Positions 29,404 to 37,818 of a DNA stretch of 64,000 bases are shown here, in pieces. Under the pieces are notes generated by a model that was given only the letters and a program-made list of their open reading frames with translations, searched no databases and had not been told where the DNA came from. The first letter of the stretch is position 1, and each line of letters begins with the position of its first letter. The stretch covers positions 139,203-203,202 of the forward strand of contig NZ_JRGL01000101.1 in assembly GCF_000764655.1 (NCBI RefSeq), written 5' to 3'. A program made the translations under genes and the position numbers. This DNA is from Aeromonas aquatica. Its GTDB lineage: Bacteria; Pseudomonadota; Gammaproteobacteria; Enterobacterales; Aeromonadaceae.

Positions 29404-30324
29404 ATGCTGGATATTCACTGGTTAAATACCTTCGTCACCCTGGCCCGTTTGCAACACTTCGGCCAGACCGCCACCGAACTGCACATGACCCAGCCCAATG
29501 TCAGCCTGCACCTCAAGAATCTGGAGCAGGCCACCCGGGTCAAGCTGATAGAGCGCAGCCCGTTTCGGCTCACCCAGGCCGGTGAGCGGCTGCTGCAAAG
29601 CGCCGAGCGCGCCATCAACGAGCTGCAACTGTGTCAGTCCGATCTCAACGCTCTCAATCAGCACAGCCAGGGCACGCTCGCCATCGCCGCCAGCGACATC
29701 CTTTCGCGCCTCTTGCTGATCCAGCCGTTCCAACGCTTCAAGCAGGCCTTTCCGGGCATCGATCTCACCCTGTTCAACACCACCTCGGATCAGGCGGCGG
29801 AGCTGGTCAAGACGGGCAGGGCGGATCTGGGTTTCGTGATGGCGCAAAAGCGCAGCGAGCCGCTTTCCTACACCGAGTTGCAGCAGGTGACCTGGTGCGC
29901 CCTCGGCCACGGGCTGGCGCGCTGGCAGGGCAGGGCGAGAGTCGGGGTGGATGAGCGCAAGAGCGATCCCCAGGACGAGCCCACGCTCATCCTGCTGGGG
30001 CACGACACCCGCACCCGGGCGTTGATCGATCCCTCCTTGCCGCTCTTGGGGTTGCCCCCCTGCCGCATCATGGAGGTGGGCAGCGTGGACGCCCAGCTCG
30101 ATTGGGCCGAGGCGGGGTTCGGGGTCGCCATAGTGCCGGACTTCTCCTTGCACCCCCGCCTCAAGCTGACTGCTCCCGTGACCCGGCTGACCGACTTCCC
30201 CGCCACCAGCTTAGGGTACGTGGTGCGCCAGAATCAGGTGTTGTCGCGGGCCATCAAGCAGTTGCTGCACTGGGTGGAGGAGGAGATCCAGCGCCCCGAG
30301 CCGTTGCCGGGCGCCACGCCGTGA
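29404..30324 (+). CDS. LysR-family transcription regulator
   Basis: A 306-residue LysR-type regulator. The winged helix is at residues 3-62 (HWLNTFVTLARLQHFGQTAT, then QPNVSLHLKNLEQATRVKL), followed by an effector-binding domain. ATG 29404 gives the canonical N-terminus; the longer frame adds 14 unsupported residues. It is divergent from the purA paralogue and ends at its own terminator, so control of that gene is the simplest proposal. The inducer is unknown. Confidence 0.88.
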   Translation: MLDIHWLNTFVTLARLQHFGQTATELHMTQPNVSLHLKNLEQATRVKLIERSPFRLTQAGERLLQSAERAINELQLCQSDLNALNQHSQGTLAIAASDILSRLLLIQPFQRFKQAFPGIDLTLFNTTSDQAAELVKTGRADLGFVMAQKRSEPLSYTELQQVTWCALGHGLARWQGRARVGVDERKSDPQDEPTLILLGHDTRTRALIDPSLPLLGLPPCRIMEVGSVDAQLDWAEAGFGVAIVPDFSLHPRLKLTAPVTRLTDFPATSLGYVVRQNQVLSRAIKQLLHWVEEEIQRPEPLPGATP

Positions 30325-30363
30325 GCTCAGGCGCAGATTAGAAAAATACTGTGTATCGAGATG

Positions 30364-30392
30364 AAGAGAGGCCACCCTTGGGTGGCCTCTCT
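30364..30392. terminator. Terminator between LysR gene and TAXI gene
   Basis: An 11-bp stem (GAGAGGCCACC / GGTGGCCTCTC) lies between the two convergent genes. Confidence 0.8.
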
Positions 30393-30411
30393 CGTTGCGG
30401 GCTCGCGTGCA

Positions 30412-31749
30412 TCATTGTGCAGGAGCGATATCCCCGGTCGGTGCGGCGCTGCTCGGCGCAGGCTCCGCTGGTGGGATCGTCTGAGCGGGTTGCTCCCCGC
30501 TCGTCAGGGCTGAGGGGCTGGGGGCGGCGGTGCCCGTCAGCTTGCCGCCCTGCTCCACGGCGGCCCCTTCGAGCACGGGGCTCGCGGCCGGCTCGGTTGC
30601 CGTGGCTGCCGAGCTGGTCGGCAAGGTCGCGCCAGGGGTATGTTCGGATTGAGTGGCGGGGGCGCCTTCCGGGGAGGGAGCCCCCATCTCGCCGGCAGAC
30701 TCGTCCACCGCGGTGGGCTGCGTGTCCGAGGTGGCCACCGCCTCTGAAGGGCTGAGGGACTCGGGCAGCAGGCTGGGTTGCGCATCCTGCATCCCCGGGT
30801 GAGGCGGTATGATGTCATCCGCCTGCATGGATTCCAGGGTGAGGGTGGTCAGGGCCGGGTGCAAGCGGGTGAACTGCTTGAGGTTGTTGGTGAGCACGTC
30901 GCGCACCGTGCGCACAGTCTCCTCGGGCAGGCTCGCCAGCGCCACCAGCTCGGCGGTGACGGCGAAGGTGTTGACGCCACCGGTCTGACCCGGGTAGAGG
31001 TTGGCGCCGATGCGGCTGCGCTGGTAATAGGGGTGCTGCTTGAGCAGCTTGTCTATCTGCTCTCCCTCAATGGGGATGAGGCGCGCCTTGCAGCGGCCGG
31101 TCAGATCCCCTATCCCCTGATTGGGGTGGCCGGCGACCAGGAAGGCTGCATCCAGAGTGCCGTTGCAGAGCCCCTCCAGCCGGTTGCCGGGGGAGGCTAC
31201 CGGCGGCACCGCGAAGCTGCTCTCCTGCCAGCCCATGGCCTCGAGCAGCGCCTGGCTGGCGGCTCTGTCCCCGGAATCCGGGCTACCCAGATCGACCCGC
31301 TTGCCCTCGATGTCGGCCAGGGTGGTGATGTTGCTGGTGGCGCTGGCGAGCAGGGTCAGCGACTCCTGATGGAGCCGGAACAGACTGCGCAGCTGATCAT
31401 TGGGGGCCTGGCCTGCGAAGGGGCCGCTGCCGTGGGCCGCCTGGTACAGGACATCCGACTGGATCAGCGCGAGCTGGATGTCGCCCTTGGCCAGCGCCAC
31501 CAGGTTGGCGAGGGAGCCCGCAGTGCTCTGCACAGTGCAGTGCAGCCGATTCTGGCTGTTGTCTTCGTTGAGCAGGCGGCAGATGGCGCCACCGGTCGGG
31601 TAGTAGACGCCGTTGAGCGCACCCGTGCCTATGGTGACATAGACGGGAGCGGCCGACAGCGGCAGTACCAGCACGCTGGCCAGCAAGGCGGCCAGCCAGG
31701 GCAGAGTTGTGTTTGGGAGCGACAGGTGGCGCAGGGCTCGTGGGTGCAT
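30412..31749 (-). CDS. TAXI-family TRAP solute-binding protein with a long low-complexity tail
   Basis: A 445-residue exported protein. A signal peptide ends near residue 34 (LPLSAAPVY). Residues about 35-325 form the TAXI-type TRAP substrate-binding fold: VTIGTGALNGVYYPTGGAIC, LHCTVQSTAGSLANLVAL and DIQLALIQSDVLYQA are characteristic. From about residue 330 there is a roughly 110-residue tail rich in proline, serine, alanine, threonine and glutamate. No TRAP permease gene is nearby. ATG 31749 is preferred over an upstream TTG; neither has a strong ribosome site. TAXI proteins bind glutamate, glutamine or other organic acids in the few cases studied; the ligand here is unknown. Confidence 0.88.
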   Translation of the reverse strand: MHPRALRHLSLPNTTLPWLAALLASVLVLPLSAAPVYVTIGTGALNGVYYPTGGAICRLLNEDNSQNRLHCTVQSTAGSLANLVALAKGDIQLALIQSDVLYQAAHGSGPFAGQAPNDQLRSLFRLHQESLTLLASATSNITTLADIEGKRVDLGSPDSGDRAASQALLEAMGWQESSFAVPPVASPGNRLEGLCNGTLDAAFLVAGHPNQGIGDLTGRCKARLIPIEGEQIDKLLKQHPYYQRSRIGANLYPGQTGGVNTFAVTAELVALASLPEETVRTVRDVLTNNLKQFTRLHPALTTLTLESMQADDIIPPHPGMQDAQPSLLPESLSPSEAVATSDTQPTAVDESAGEMGAPSPEGAPATQSEHTPGATLPTSSAATATEPAASPVLEGAAVEQGGKLTGTAAPSPSALTSGEQPAQTIPPAEPAPSSAAPTGDIAPAQ

Positions 31750-31769
31750 AGTGAACCGGATCAATGGCT

Positions 31770-31798
31770 GAAAAAATGGGATGAGCCAGGCTCATCCC
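31770..31798 (-). terminator. Terminator downstream of patB
   Basis: The perfect 10-bp stem GGGATGAGCC / GGCTCATCCC is followed, on the minus strand, by a T run (six A at 31771-31776 on the plus strand). Confidence 0.85.
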
Positions 31799-31845
31799 GT
31801 CATGAGTCACATCTATATCAGATGTTAGCCCGAATGGCTTGCTCC

Positions 31846-32100
31846 ATACGGGTAAGGGCCTCGGTGAGCAGTGCCCCGGTGCAGCCGGCGTTTGATCGCA
31901 CGACCTTGGTCAGACGCAGCGCTGAAAGATGGCCTTCTCCATGCGGGCCAGCGCCTCGACCAGCCGGGCCCTGGTGCAGCCGGCGTTTGACCGCACGACC
32001 TTGGTCAGACGCAGCGCTGAAAGATGGCTTTCTCCATGCGGGCCAGCGCCTCGACCAGCCGCGCCCTGGTGCAGCCGAAGTTGAGCCGCACGAACTGGCC
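31846..32100 (-). repeat. Tandem repeat of the patB 3' end (95-bp units)
   Basis: The motif GGTGCAGCC and its surroundings recur at 31878, 31973 and 32068, exactly 95 bases apart. Copies 2 and 3 are almost identical; copy 1 shares its right half with them and keeps a different left half encoding EALTRMEQAIRANI before a stop. The 95-base period shifts the reading frame between copies. Confidence 0.9.
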
Positions 32101-33147
32101 ATCGCCGAATTGGGCGCCGGGAGAGAGCCCCACCCCGGCCTGCTCGAAGAAGGCGACGGGATCGTCCAGCCCGAGCACGCTCACATCGATCCAGGCGAGG
32201 TAGGTGGCCTGGTTGTTGGCCAGCTTGACGCCGGGCCAGCGGGCGACCGCCTGCTCGATCAGGGCCAGGTTGGCGGACAGATAGTCGAGCTGCTCGGTGA
32301 GCCACTGCTCGCCGCCCTCGTAGGCCGCCTCCGCCGCCACGAAGCCCAGCAGGTTGACGTCGGCGCTGATGCCGCGCATCGCCTGTTGCAACTTGAGTCG
32401 CAGACGCGCGTTGGGCACCACGGCGAAGGAGCAGCACAGGCCCGCGATGTTGAAGGTCTTGCTCGGTGCCATCATCACGGCGCTGCGCTCGGCCGCCGCC
32501 GGGCTGAGGGCGCCGTAGGGGATGTGGCGGGCATCTTTATCCAGCAGCAGATCGCAGTGGATCTCGTCCGAGCAGATCACCAGATTGTGGCGCTCGGCGA
32601 TGGCGTCGATGGCCTCCAGCTCCTCGCGGGTGAACACGGTACCGCCCGGATTGTGCGGGTTGCACAGCAGCAGCAGATCCGCTGAAGGGGCCTGGCGCTC
32701 GAGCTCGATCAGATCCAGCACCCAGCGTCCGGCCTCCTCGATCATGGGGACGGTCAGCAGGGGGCGATCGTTGAAGCCCGGCGCCTGCAGGAAGGGGTAG
32801 TAGACCGGCTTGGGGGTGATGATGCCGCGGCCATGCTGGCTCCAGGCCTTACAGGCCAGGTTCAGTCCGGGTACCACGCCCGGCAGGAAGACCAGCCACT
32901 CCGACTGGATGGCCCAGTCATAGCGCTGCTGCAGACGGGTCACGATGAGTTCGATCAGGCGGGGGGAGGGGCGGGAGTAGCCGAAGATGCCGTGGGCAAC
33001 CCGCTGGGTGAGCGCCTCGATCACCGCAGGGGGGGAGCAAAAATCGGTGTCGGCCACCCACATGGGCAGCACGTCCTGAGTCTTGTACTTGTCCCATTTC
33101 AGGCTCATGGTATGGCGGCGATCTATCTCCCGATCAAAATCAAACAT
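32005..33147 (-). CDS. patB: PLP-dependent C-S lyase / aminotransferase PatB (MalY family)
   Basis: A 380-residue pyridoxal phosphate enzyme of the MalY/PatB group, which cleaves cystathionine and related C-S bonds. Fold type I signatures are visible: FDREIDRRHTMSLKWDKY at the start, LPMWVADTDF near 28, CNPHNPGGTVF near 166, DEIHCDLL near 199, and the Schiff-base lysine in MAPSKTFNIAG near 232. The C-terminal end of homologues (RLNxGCxRxxLxxAL) is followed here by EKAIFQRCV, produced by a 95-bp tandem repeat; the probable ancestral ending EQAIRANI lies two units downstream in another frame. The gene is monocistronic with its own terminator. Confidence 0.92.
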   Translation of the reverse strand: MFDFDREIDRRHTMSLKWDKYKTQDVLPMWVADTDFCSPPAVIEALTQRVAHGIFGYSRPSPRLIELIVTRLQQRYDWAIQSEWLVFLPGVVPGLNLACKAWSQHGRGIITPKPVYYPFLQAPGFNDRPLLTVPMIEEAGRWVLDLIELERQAPSADLLLLCNPHNPGGTVFTREELEAIDAIAERHNLVICSDEIHCDLLLDKDARHIPYGALSPAAAERSAVMMAPSKTFNIAGLCCSFAVVPNARLRLKLQQAMRGISADVNLLGFVAAEAAYEGGEQWLTEQLDYLSANLALIEQAVARWPGVKLANNQATYLAWIDVSVLGLDDPVAFFEQAGVGLSPGAQFGDGQFVRLNFGCTRARLVEALARMEKAIFQRCV

Positions 33148-33309
33148 GTGAAATCCTTGTGCTGGCCAGAGGGTTTACCAATGTACGGACTTGGACGTGG
33201 CCTCGCAAGCCTTGAGGTGGCTCTTGATAGTGACATAAAATGAGCGCCGTCATTTTATACAGCTGCCGGTTTCTGGCTCCTTTTTCTCTCCCTTATCGAT
33301 GGTATCTCT

Positions 33310-34482
33310 ATGAGTTTATTGACCGCAGCCCGCAAGAGGCCGGATCCCGTTTCCCTCTCTTTCCTGGCCGTCACCTTCATGACCGGGGTGGCGGTGGCAC
33401 TGCAGGTGCCCACCCTGAGCCTGTTCCTGGCCGAGGAGGTGCAGGTTCGCCCCTTCCTGGTGGGGCTGTTCTACACGGTCAACGCCGTGATCGGCATCCT
33501 CATCAGCCAGTGGCTCGGCCATAGATCCGATAGCAAGGGGGATCGCAAGCAACTGATCCTGCGCTGCTGTTTCGCCGGCATAGTGCTCTCCCTGTTGTTT
33601 GCCTGGAACCGCCAATACTGGCTGCTGGTGAGCCTGGGGGTGGTGCTGGCGAGCCTGACCGCCACCGCCAGCCCTCAGCTGTTTGCCCTGGCGCGGGAGT
33701 ATGCCGACAGTCGCAACAAGCGCGCCGACATGTTCAGCTCGGTGCTGCGGGCCCAGTTCTCCCTGGCCTGGGTGATAGGGCCGCCGGCCGCTTTTGCACT
33801 CGCCATCGGCTATGGCTTCGAGGTGATGTACCTGGCCTCGGCCTTCGCCTATCTCGTCTGCGCCTTCGTGGTCTGGCGCTGGTTGCCTTCCCTGCCCTTG
33901 CCCAAGTCCAACGGGGAAGGGGAGCGGGTCAGCAGTTGGAAGGATCCCTCGGTGCGGGCGTTGTTCATCGCCTCCACCCTGATGTGGACCTGCAACAGCA
34001 TGTACCTCATCAACATGCCGCTCTACATCACCCGCGAGCTGGGGCTGGAGGAGAAGCTCGCCGGGATCTTGATGGGCACGGCGGCGGCCCTCGAGATCCC
34101 CTTCATGCTGCTGGCGGGTTACTACACCCGGCGCTTTGGCAAGCGGCCCATGATGTTGCTGGCGGTGCTGGCCGGGGTCGGTTTCTACGTGGGGCTGGTG
34201 ACCCTGTCGAGCCAGCAGGCGCTGATCGGGCTGCAACTGCTCAACGCCATCTTCATCGGTATCGTCGCGGGGATCGGCATGTCCTACTTCCAGGATCTGA
34301 TGCCGGGCCGCGCCGGGGTGGCGACCACCCTGTTTGCCAACAGCATCCGTACCGGCTCCATCATGGCGGGCGCGATCGCGGGGACTGTGGCGGAGATCTG
34401 GAGTTTTCACGGGGTCTTCATGGTGGCCACAGGGCTGGCGCTGGCGGCGCTGGCCGCCTGCTGGCGTGTGCCCAATGTGTGA
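33310..34482 (+). CDS. Sugar efflux transporter, SetA/SetB-like MFS
   Basis: A 390-residue major facilitator protein with twelve predicted helices. It resembles the E. coli SetA/SetB sugar exporters, with FMTGVAVALQVPTLSLFLAE in helix 1 and VGLFYTVNAVIGILISQWLG in helix 2, then the loop HRSDSKGDRKQL. The C-terminal half keeps MPLYITRELG near 236 and GIGMSYFQDLMPGRAG near 330. The ribosome site at ATG 33310 is weak. It is divergent from patB and convergent with the LysR gene; no clear partner enzyme is adjacent. The substrate is inferred only from family resemblance. Confidence 0.85.
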   Translation: MSLLTAARKRPDPVSLSFLAVTFMTGVAVALQVPTLSLFLAEEVQVRPFLVGLFYTVNAVIGILISQWLGHRSDSKGDRKQLILRCCFAGIVLSLLFAWNRQYWLLVSLGVVLASLTATASPQLFALAREYADSRNKRADMFSSVLRAQFSLAWVIGPPAAFALAIGYGFEVMYLASAFAYLVCAFVVWRWLPSLPLPKSNGEGERVSSWKDPSVRALFIASTLMWTCNSMYLINMPLYITRELGLEEKLAGILMGTAAALEIPFMLLAGYYTRRFGKRPMMLLAVLAGVGFYVGLVTLSSQQALIGLQLLNAIFIGIVAGIGMSYFQDLMPGRAGVATTLFANSIRTGSIMAGAIAGTVAEIWSFHGVFMVATGLALAALAACWRVPNV

Positions 34483-34611
34483 GGCTGGCTGGGCTGGCGC
34501 CGAGATCCGATAGGCAGGGGCAAGCAGGGGGCAAATAGGGAGTAATCAGGCTGAGGGGCCGGTCTGCCCTGTGCCCCGGCTAGCGGGCGTGAGCAGGGCT
34601 GGCAGCAGGGC

Positions 34612-35496
34612 TTACTTGACGCTCTCGGCCTGGTATTCGTTGCGCAGGCAACGCAGCAGCAGCTCGGCCGCCGGTCCCAGCGCATCGGTCGAGGGGGTGA
34701 GCAGGTAGGTGTAGAGGTAGCGCTCGCTGCCCCCCTCCAGATTGAGCTGCACCAGGTTGCCGTTGGCGAGCTCCTCCTGCACCAGGTGGCGCGGCAACCA
34801 GGCATAGCCGAGGCCGAGCCGCAACATGGTGAACACCTCATGGTAATGGGTCGCCTTCCAGCCGGTGTCGTCCGCATCGTTCCAGTCCACCGAGCGGTGA
34901 ATGGGGGGATGCAGGCTTATCTGGTTATGGCTGGCGAGCAGCTCTGAGGTGATGGGCTCGGCCTGGCTGGCGAGGGGATAGGTCGCCGCACACAGGGGCA
35001 GCAGGCACACCTCGTCCAGCGGCAGGCCGGTGCGATCGAGAGGCAGGTGCTCGGAGAGCATCAGATCCCCCACCTGCAGCGCATTGAAGTGACAGTGGAT
35101 CCGTTCGTGCAGGTTGATGCGACAACCCCGACTGCGGGGATAGAAGTTGGCCAGCGCCCGATAGAGCCGCTCCCTGGGTTGCAGCACGGAGACATACAGA
35201 TTGATCTGCGGCTCCCACTGTCGCTCCAGGTTGTTGGCCAGATTCTCCAGCTCCTCCACCTGCTGGCTGAGCTGGCGAGCCCGCTTGAGGAAGATCTCCC
35301 CCGCCGGCGTCAGCACCGCCTTGCGGCCCCGCACCTCCAGCAGGGCCACCCCCAGACTCTGTTGCAGCTTGGCCACCGCATGATTGAGGGAGGATTGGCT
35401 CTTGTTCAGCGCCTCGGCGGCCTGGGCGTAACCGCCACAGTCCACCACGGCCTGAAAGATCCGCCATTGCTCAAACGTGCTCTTGGGACGAAACAT
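34612..35496 (-). CDS. LysR-family transcription regulator
   Basis: A 294-residue LysR-type regulator. The helix-turn-helix covers residues 7-66 (FEQWRIFQAVVDCGGYAQAA, then QSSLNHAVAKLQQSLG), followed by an effector domain of which the C-terminal third is QLNLEGGSERYLYTYLLT. It converges with the SetB-like gene and is followed upstream by yciK on the same strand with an 89-base gap. The target is not evident. Confidence 0.88.
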   Translation of the reverse strand: MFRPKSTFEQWRIFQAVVDCGGYAQAAEALNKSQSSLNHAVAKLQQSLGVALLEVRGRKAVLTPAGEIFLKRARQLSQQVEELENLANNLERQWEPQINLYVSVLQPRERLYRALANFYPRSRGCRINLHERIHCHFNALQVGDLMLSEHLPLDRTGLPLDEVCLLPLCAATYPLASQAEPITSELLASHNQISLHPPIHRSVDWNDADDTGWKATHYHEVFTMLRLGLGYAWLPRHLVQEELANGNLVQLNLEGGSERYLYTYLLTPSTDALGPAAELLLRCLRNEYQAESVK

Positions 35497-35585
35497 AGTT
35501 CAACCTGTCAGGGTGCCGATGGGATTCAACAGGGTGCCACTGACACCCCTCTTCAATTTAACCCTATCTGGTTATTTTTGTTGAT

Positions 35586-36356
35586 TTATTTGGGCTGGGC
35601 CGCTTTCGGTTGGGCAACAAAGGTCTGGCCGGTCTGGCCGCGGCTGTCGGCCCCCATCAGATAGAGATAGAGCGGCATCAGCTCGGCCGGGGTCTTCAGA
35701 GTCTGCGGATCTTCTCCCGGGAAGGCGCTGGCCCGCATCCTGGTGCGGGTGCCGCCGGGGTTGAGGGTGTTGACCCGCACCCGGGTATTTTCCAGCTCGT
35801 CTGCCAACACCTCCATCATGCCCTCGATGGCGAACTTGGAGATGGCATAGGTGCCCCAGTAGGCGCGACCCTTGCGACCCACGCTGGAGGAGGTGTAGAC
35901 GATGGAGGCGTCGCCGTGCTCCTTGGCGGTCTGACGGATGAGCGGCAGCAGCGCCTGGGTCAGCAGGAATTCGGATTTGACGTTGACCTGCATCACCTCG
36001 TCCCACTCCTTCTCCTGGATGTGCTCGAACGGTGACAGGGTGCCGAGCAGACCGGCGTTGAACAGCACGCCGTCGAGGCGGCCAAACTGCTGAGCGAAAG
36101 TCTCTGCCATGCCAAGGTAGTGACTCCTGGTCGCGCCTTTCAGGTCGACCGGTACTATGGCGGGCAGGGGATGACCGGCGGCCTCGATCTGGTCGTAAAC
36201 AGCCTCGAGCTTGGCACTGGTGCGGCCGAGCAGTATCACGGTGGCGCCGTGGGCCGCATAGGTGAGCGCCGCCTCGCGGCCAATGCCGTCACCGGCACCC
36301 GTCACCAGAATGACCTTGTCCTTGAGCAGTGCCCGGGGGGCCTGATAATCGAGCAT
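35586..36356 (-). CDS. yciK: YciK family short-chain oxidoreductase
   Basis: A 256-residue NAD(P)-dependent short-chain dehydrogenase of the YciK family. The cofactor motif is LVTGAGDGIGREAALTYAAH near 20; NAGLLG is near 97; the catalytic serine, tyrosine and lysine are in TSSSVGRKGRAYWGTYAISK near 152-171; and NPGGTRTRMRASAFPGEDP is near 195. ATG 36356 follows AGGAG with a six-base gap; the 70-residue extension is rejected. It is divergent from sohB, and with topA nearby this recalls the E. coli yciK-sohB-topA region. The physiological substrate is unknown. Confidence 0.94.
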   Translation of the reverse strand: MLDYQAPRALLKDKVILVTGAGDGIGREAALTYAAHGATVILLGRTSAKLEAVYDQIEAAGHPLPAIVPVDLKGATRSHYLGMAETFAQQFGRLDGVLFNAGLLGTLSPFEHIQEKEWDEVMQVNVKSEFLLTQALLPLIRQTAKEHGDASIVYTSSSVGRKGRAYWGTYAISKFAIEGMMEVLADELENTRVRVNTLNPGGTRTRMRASAFPGEDPQTLKTPAELMPLYLYLMGADSRGQTGQTFVAQPKAAQPK

Positions 36357-36579
36357 GTGGACTCCTGTTAACAAATTCGTGACAGATGGACGGTACCAAC
36401 AAGGGGGCAAGTGTACTGAGCCGGCACCGCCTTTGACCAGTATGAGACGGCAAAAATGTGAATAAAACAGGACGGTAGGGCCGATGGGGGGCGAGATCCC
36501 GAGGGGAATGGCAGAGGTTTTGCACGATCCCGTCAAACTCCTTACTATGTGAAAAAACCGACTCATCGTGGAGCTTCAA

Positions 36580-37587
36580 GTGGCATTTTTGACCGAGTAC
36601 GGCCTGTTTCTGGCCAAAACCCTCACCTTCTTGCTGGCCATAGGCGCCATCGTCCTGATGGTGATCAGCAGCCGCCACCCCAAGGCCCGCAAGGGGGAGC
36701 TGGTGGTGACCGATCTCTCCGACGAGCTGGAGCAGGGGCGTCATCAGCTGCAGGCTGCGCTGGCCGGCAAGGCGCAGCGCAAGCAGCTCGAGAAGCAGCG
36801 CAAGGAGCAGCACAAGCAGCGCGCCAAGGCGACGGATGAGCGCAGCCGACTGTTTGTGCTCGATTTTCACGGCAGCATGGATGCCAAGGAAGTGAGCTCC
36901 TTGCGGGAAGAGGTGAGCGCCGTGATAGGGGTGGCCCAGCCCGGCGACGAGGTGCTGCTGCGTCTCGAGTCCGGTGGCGGCGTGGTACACGGCTATGGCC
37001 TCGCGGCCTCCCAGCTGCAGCGCCTGCGGGACAGAGATATCAAGCTCACCGTGGCCATCGACAAGGTGGCGGCGAGCGGTGGCTACATGATGGCTTGTGT
37101 GGCAGACCAGATCCTAGCGGCGCCCTTCGCCATCGTCGGCTCCATCGGGGTGATAGCTCAGCTGCCGAACTTCAACAAGCTCCTGAAAAAACACGACATC
37201 GAATTTGAGATGCACACCGCGGGCCAGTACAAGCGCACCATCACCATGTTCGGTGAGAACGATGATCTGGGGCGGGAGAAGTTCCGTGAGGAGCTGGGTG
37301 CCATCCACGATCGCTTCAAGGCATTCGTGGCCGAGCACAGACCCAGCCTCGACATCGACAAGGTCACCACCGGGGAGCATTGGCTGGCGAGCCAGGCCAA
37401 GCAGCTCGGGCTGGTGGATACCCTCAGCACCAGTGATGACTACCTGCTGGCTCAGTCCAGCCATCACAAGGTGATCGGCATCAGCTACCGCAGGCCCAAG
37501 AGCCTGACCCAGAGGCTGGGGCAGCAGGGCGCCCAGGCGCTGGAGGCGGCTATCGGTCGCCTGTGGCAACAGAGCCCTTGGCGCTAA
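36580..37587 (+). CDS. sohB: SohB inner-membrane serine protease (S49 family)
   Basis: A 335-residue membrane protease of the SppA/SohB S49 family, thought to act on envelope proteins or signal peptide remnants. An N-terminal membrane helix spans residues 8-30, then a basic coiled linker (RKQLEKQRKEQHKQRAKAT) and the protease domain. The catalytic serine region is KVAASGGYMMACVAD near 167, with LRLESGGGVVHGYGLAASQL near 126. GTG 36580 was chosen: GGAG lies six bases upstream, and MAFLTEYGLFLAK aligns residue by residue with E. coli SohB. The alternative GTG at 36568 adds four residues. Confidence 0.94.
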   Translation: MAFLTEYGLFLAKTLTFLLAIGAIVLMVISSRHPKARKGELVVTDLSDELEQGRHQLQAALAGKAQRKQLEKQRKEQHKQRAKATDERSRLFVLDFHGSMDAKEVSSLREEVSAVIGVAQPGDEVLLRLESGGGVVHGYGLAASQLQRLRDRDIKLTVAIDKVAASGGYMMACVADQILAAPFAIVGSIGVIAQLPNFNKLLKKHDIEFEMHTAGQYKRTITMFGENDDLGREKFREELGAIHDRFKAFVAEHRPSLDIDKVTTGEHWLASQAKQLGLVDTLSTSDDYLLAQSSHHKVIGISYRRPKSLTQRLGQQGAQALEAAIGRLWQQSPWR

Positions 37588-37612
37588 GTCGCCGTTCAAT
37601 GAGTTGAAACAA

Positions 37613-37640
37613 GAGAGCCGGGCAATCGCCCGGCTCTTCG
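37613..37640 (+). terminator. Terminator of sohB
   Basis: The 10-bp perfect stem AGAGCCGGGC / GCCCGGCTCT with an AATC loop is followed by TCGTTT. Confidence 0.8.
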
Positions 37641-37662
37641 TTTATGGCTTTGTTGCGGCTTG

Positions 37663-37818
37663 GAACCTGTCTAGGAGCTGTCGCGAGAGGTCGTCAGCAA
37701 GGTAAAGAGCGGCGCAGGAACCGGAGCGTATAGGCATACGTGAGCACTCTTGGTTACAAACAAGCGAGCAGCGCATGAGCCTTGAGCACGGCCTCGCAGT
37801 AAGATCGTGACCAGGTTC
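37663..37818. repeat. Palindromic intergenic element, copy B
   Basis: A 156-bp relative of the element at 10569-10708: same ends (GAACCTG / CAGGTTC), same GGTCGTCAGCAAGGTAAAGAG block, same CCTTG and ACGGCC right stem, and a central hairpin CGTAT-AGGC-ATACG. It touches the astB stop codon. It carries about 16 extra bases right of the central hairpin. Confidence 0.85.
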
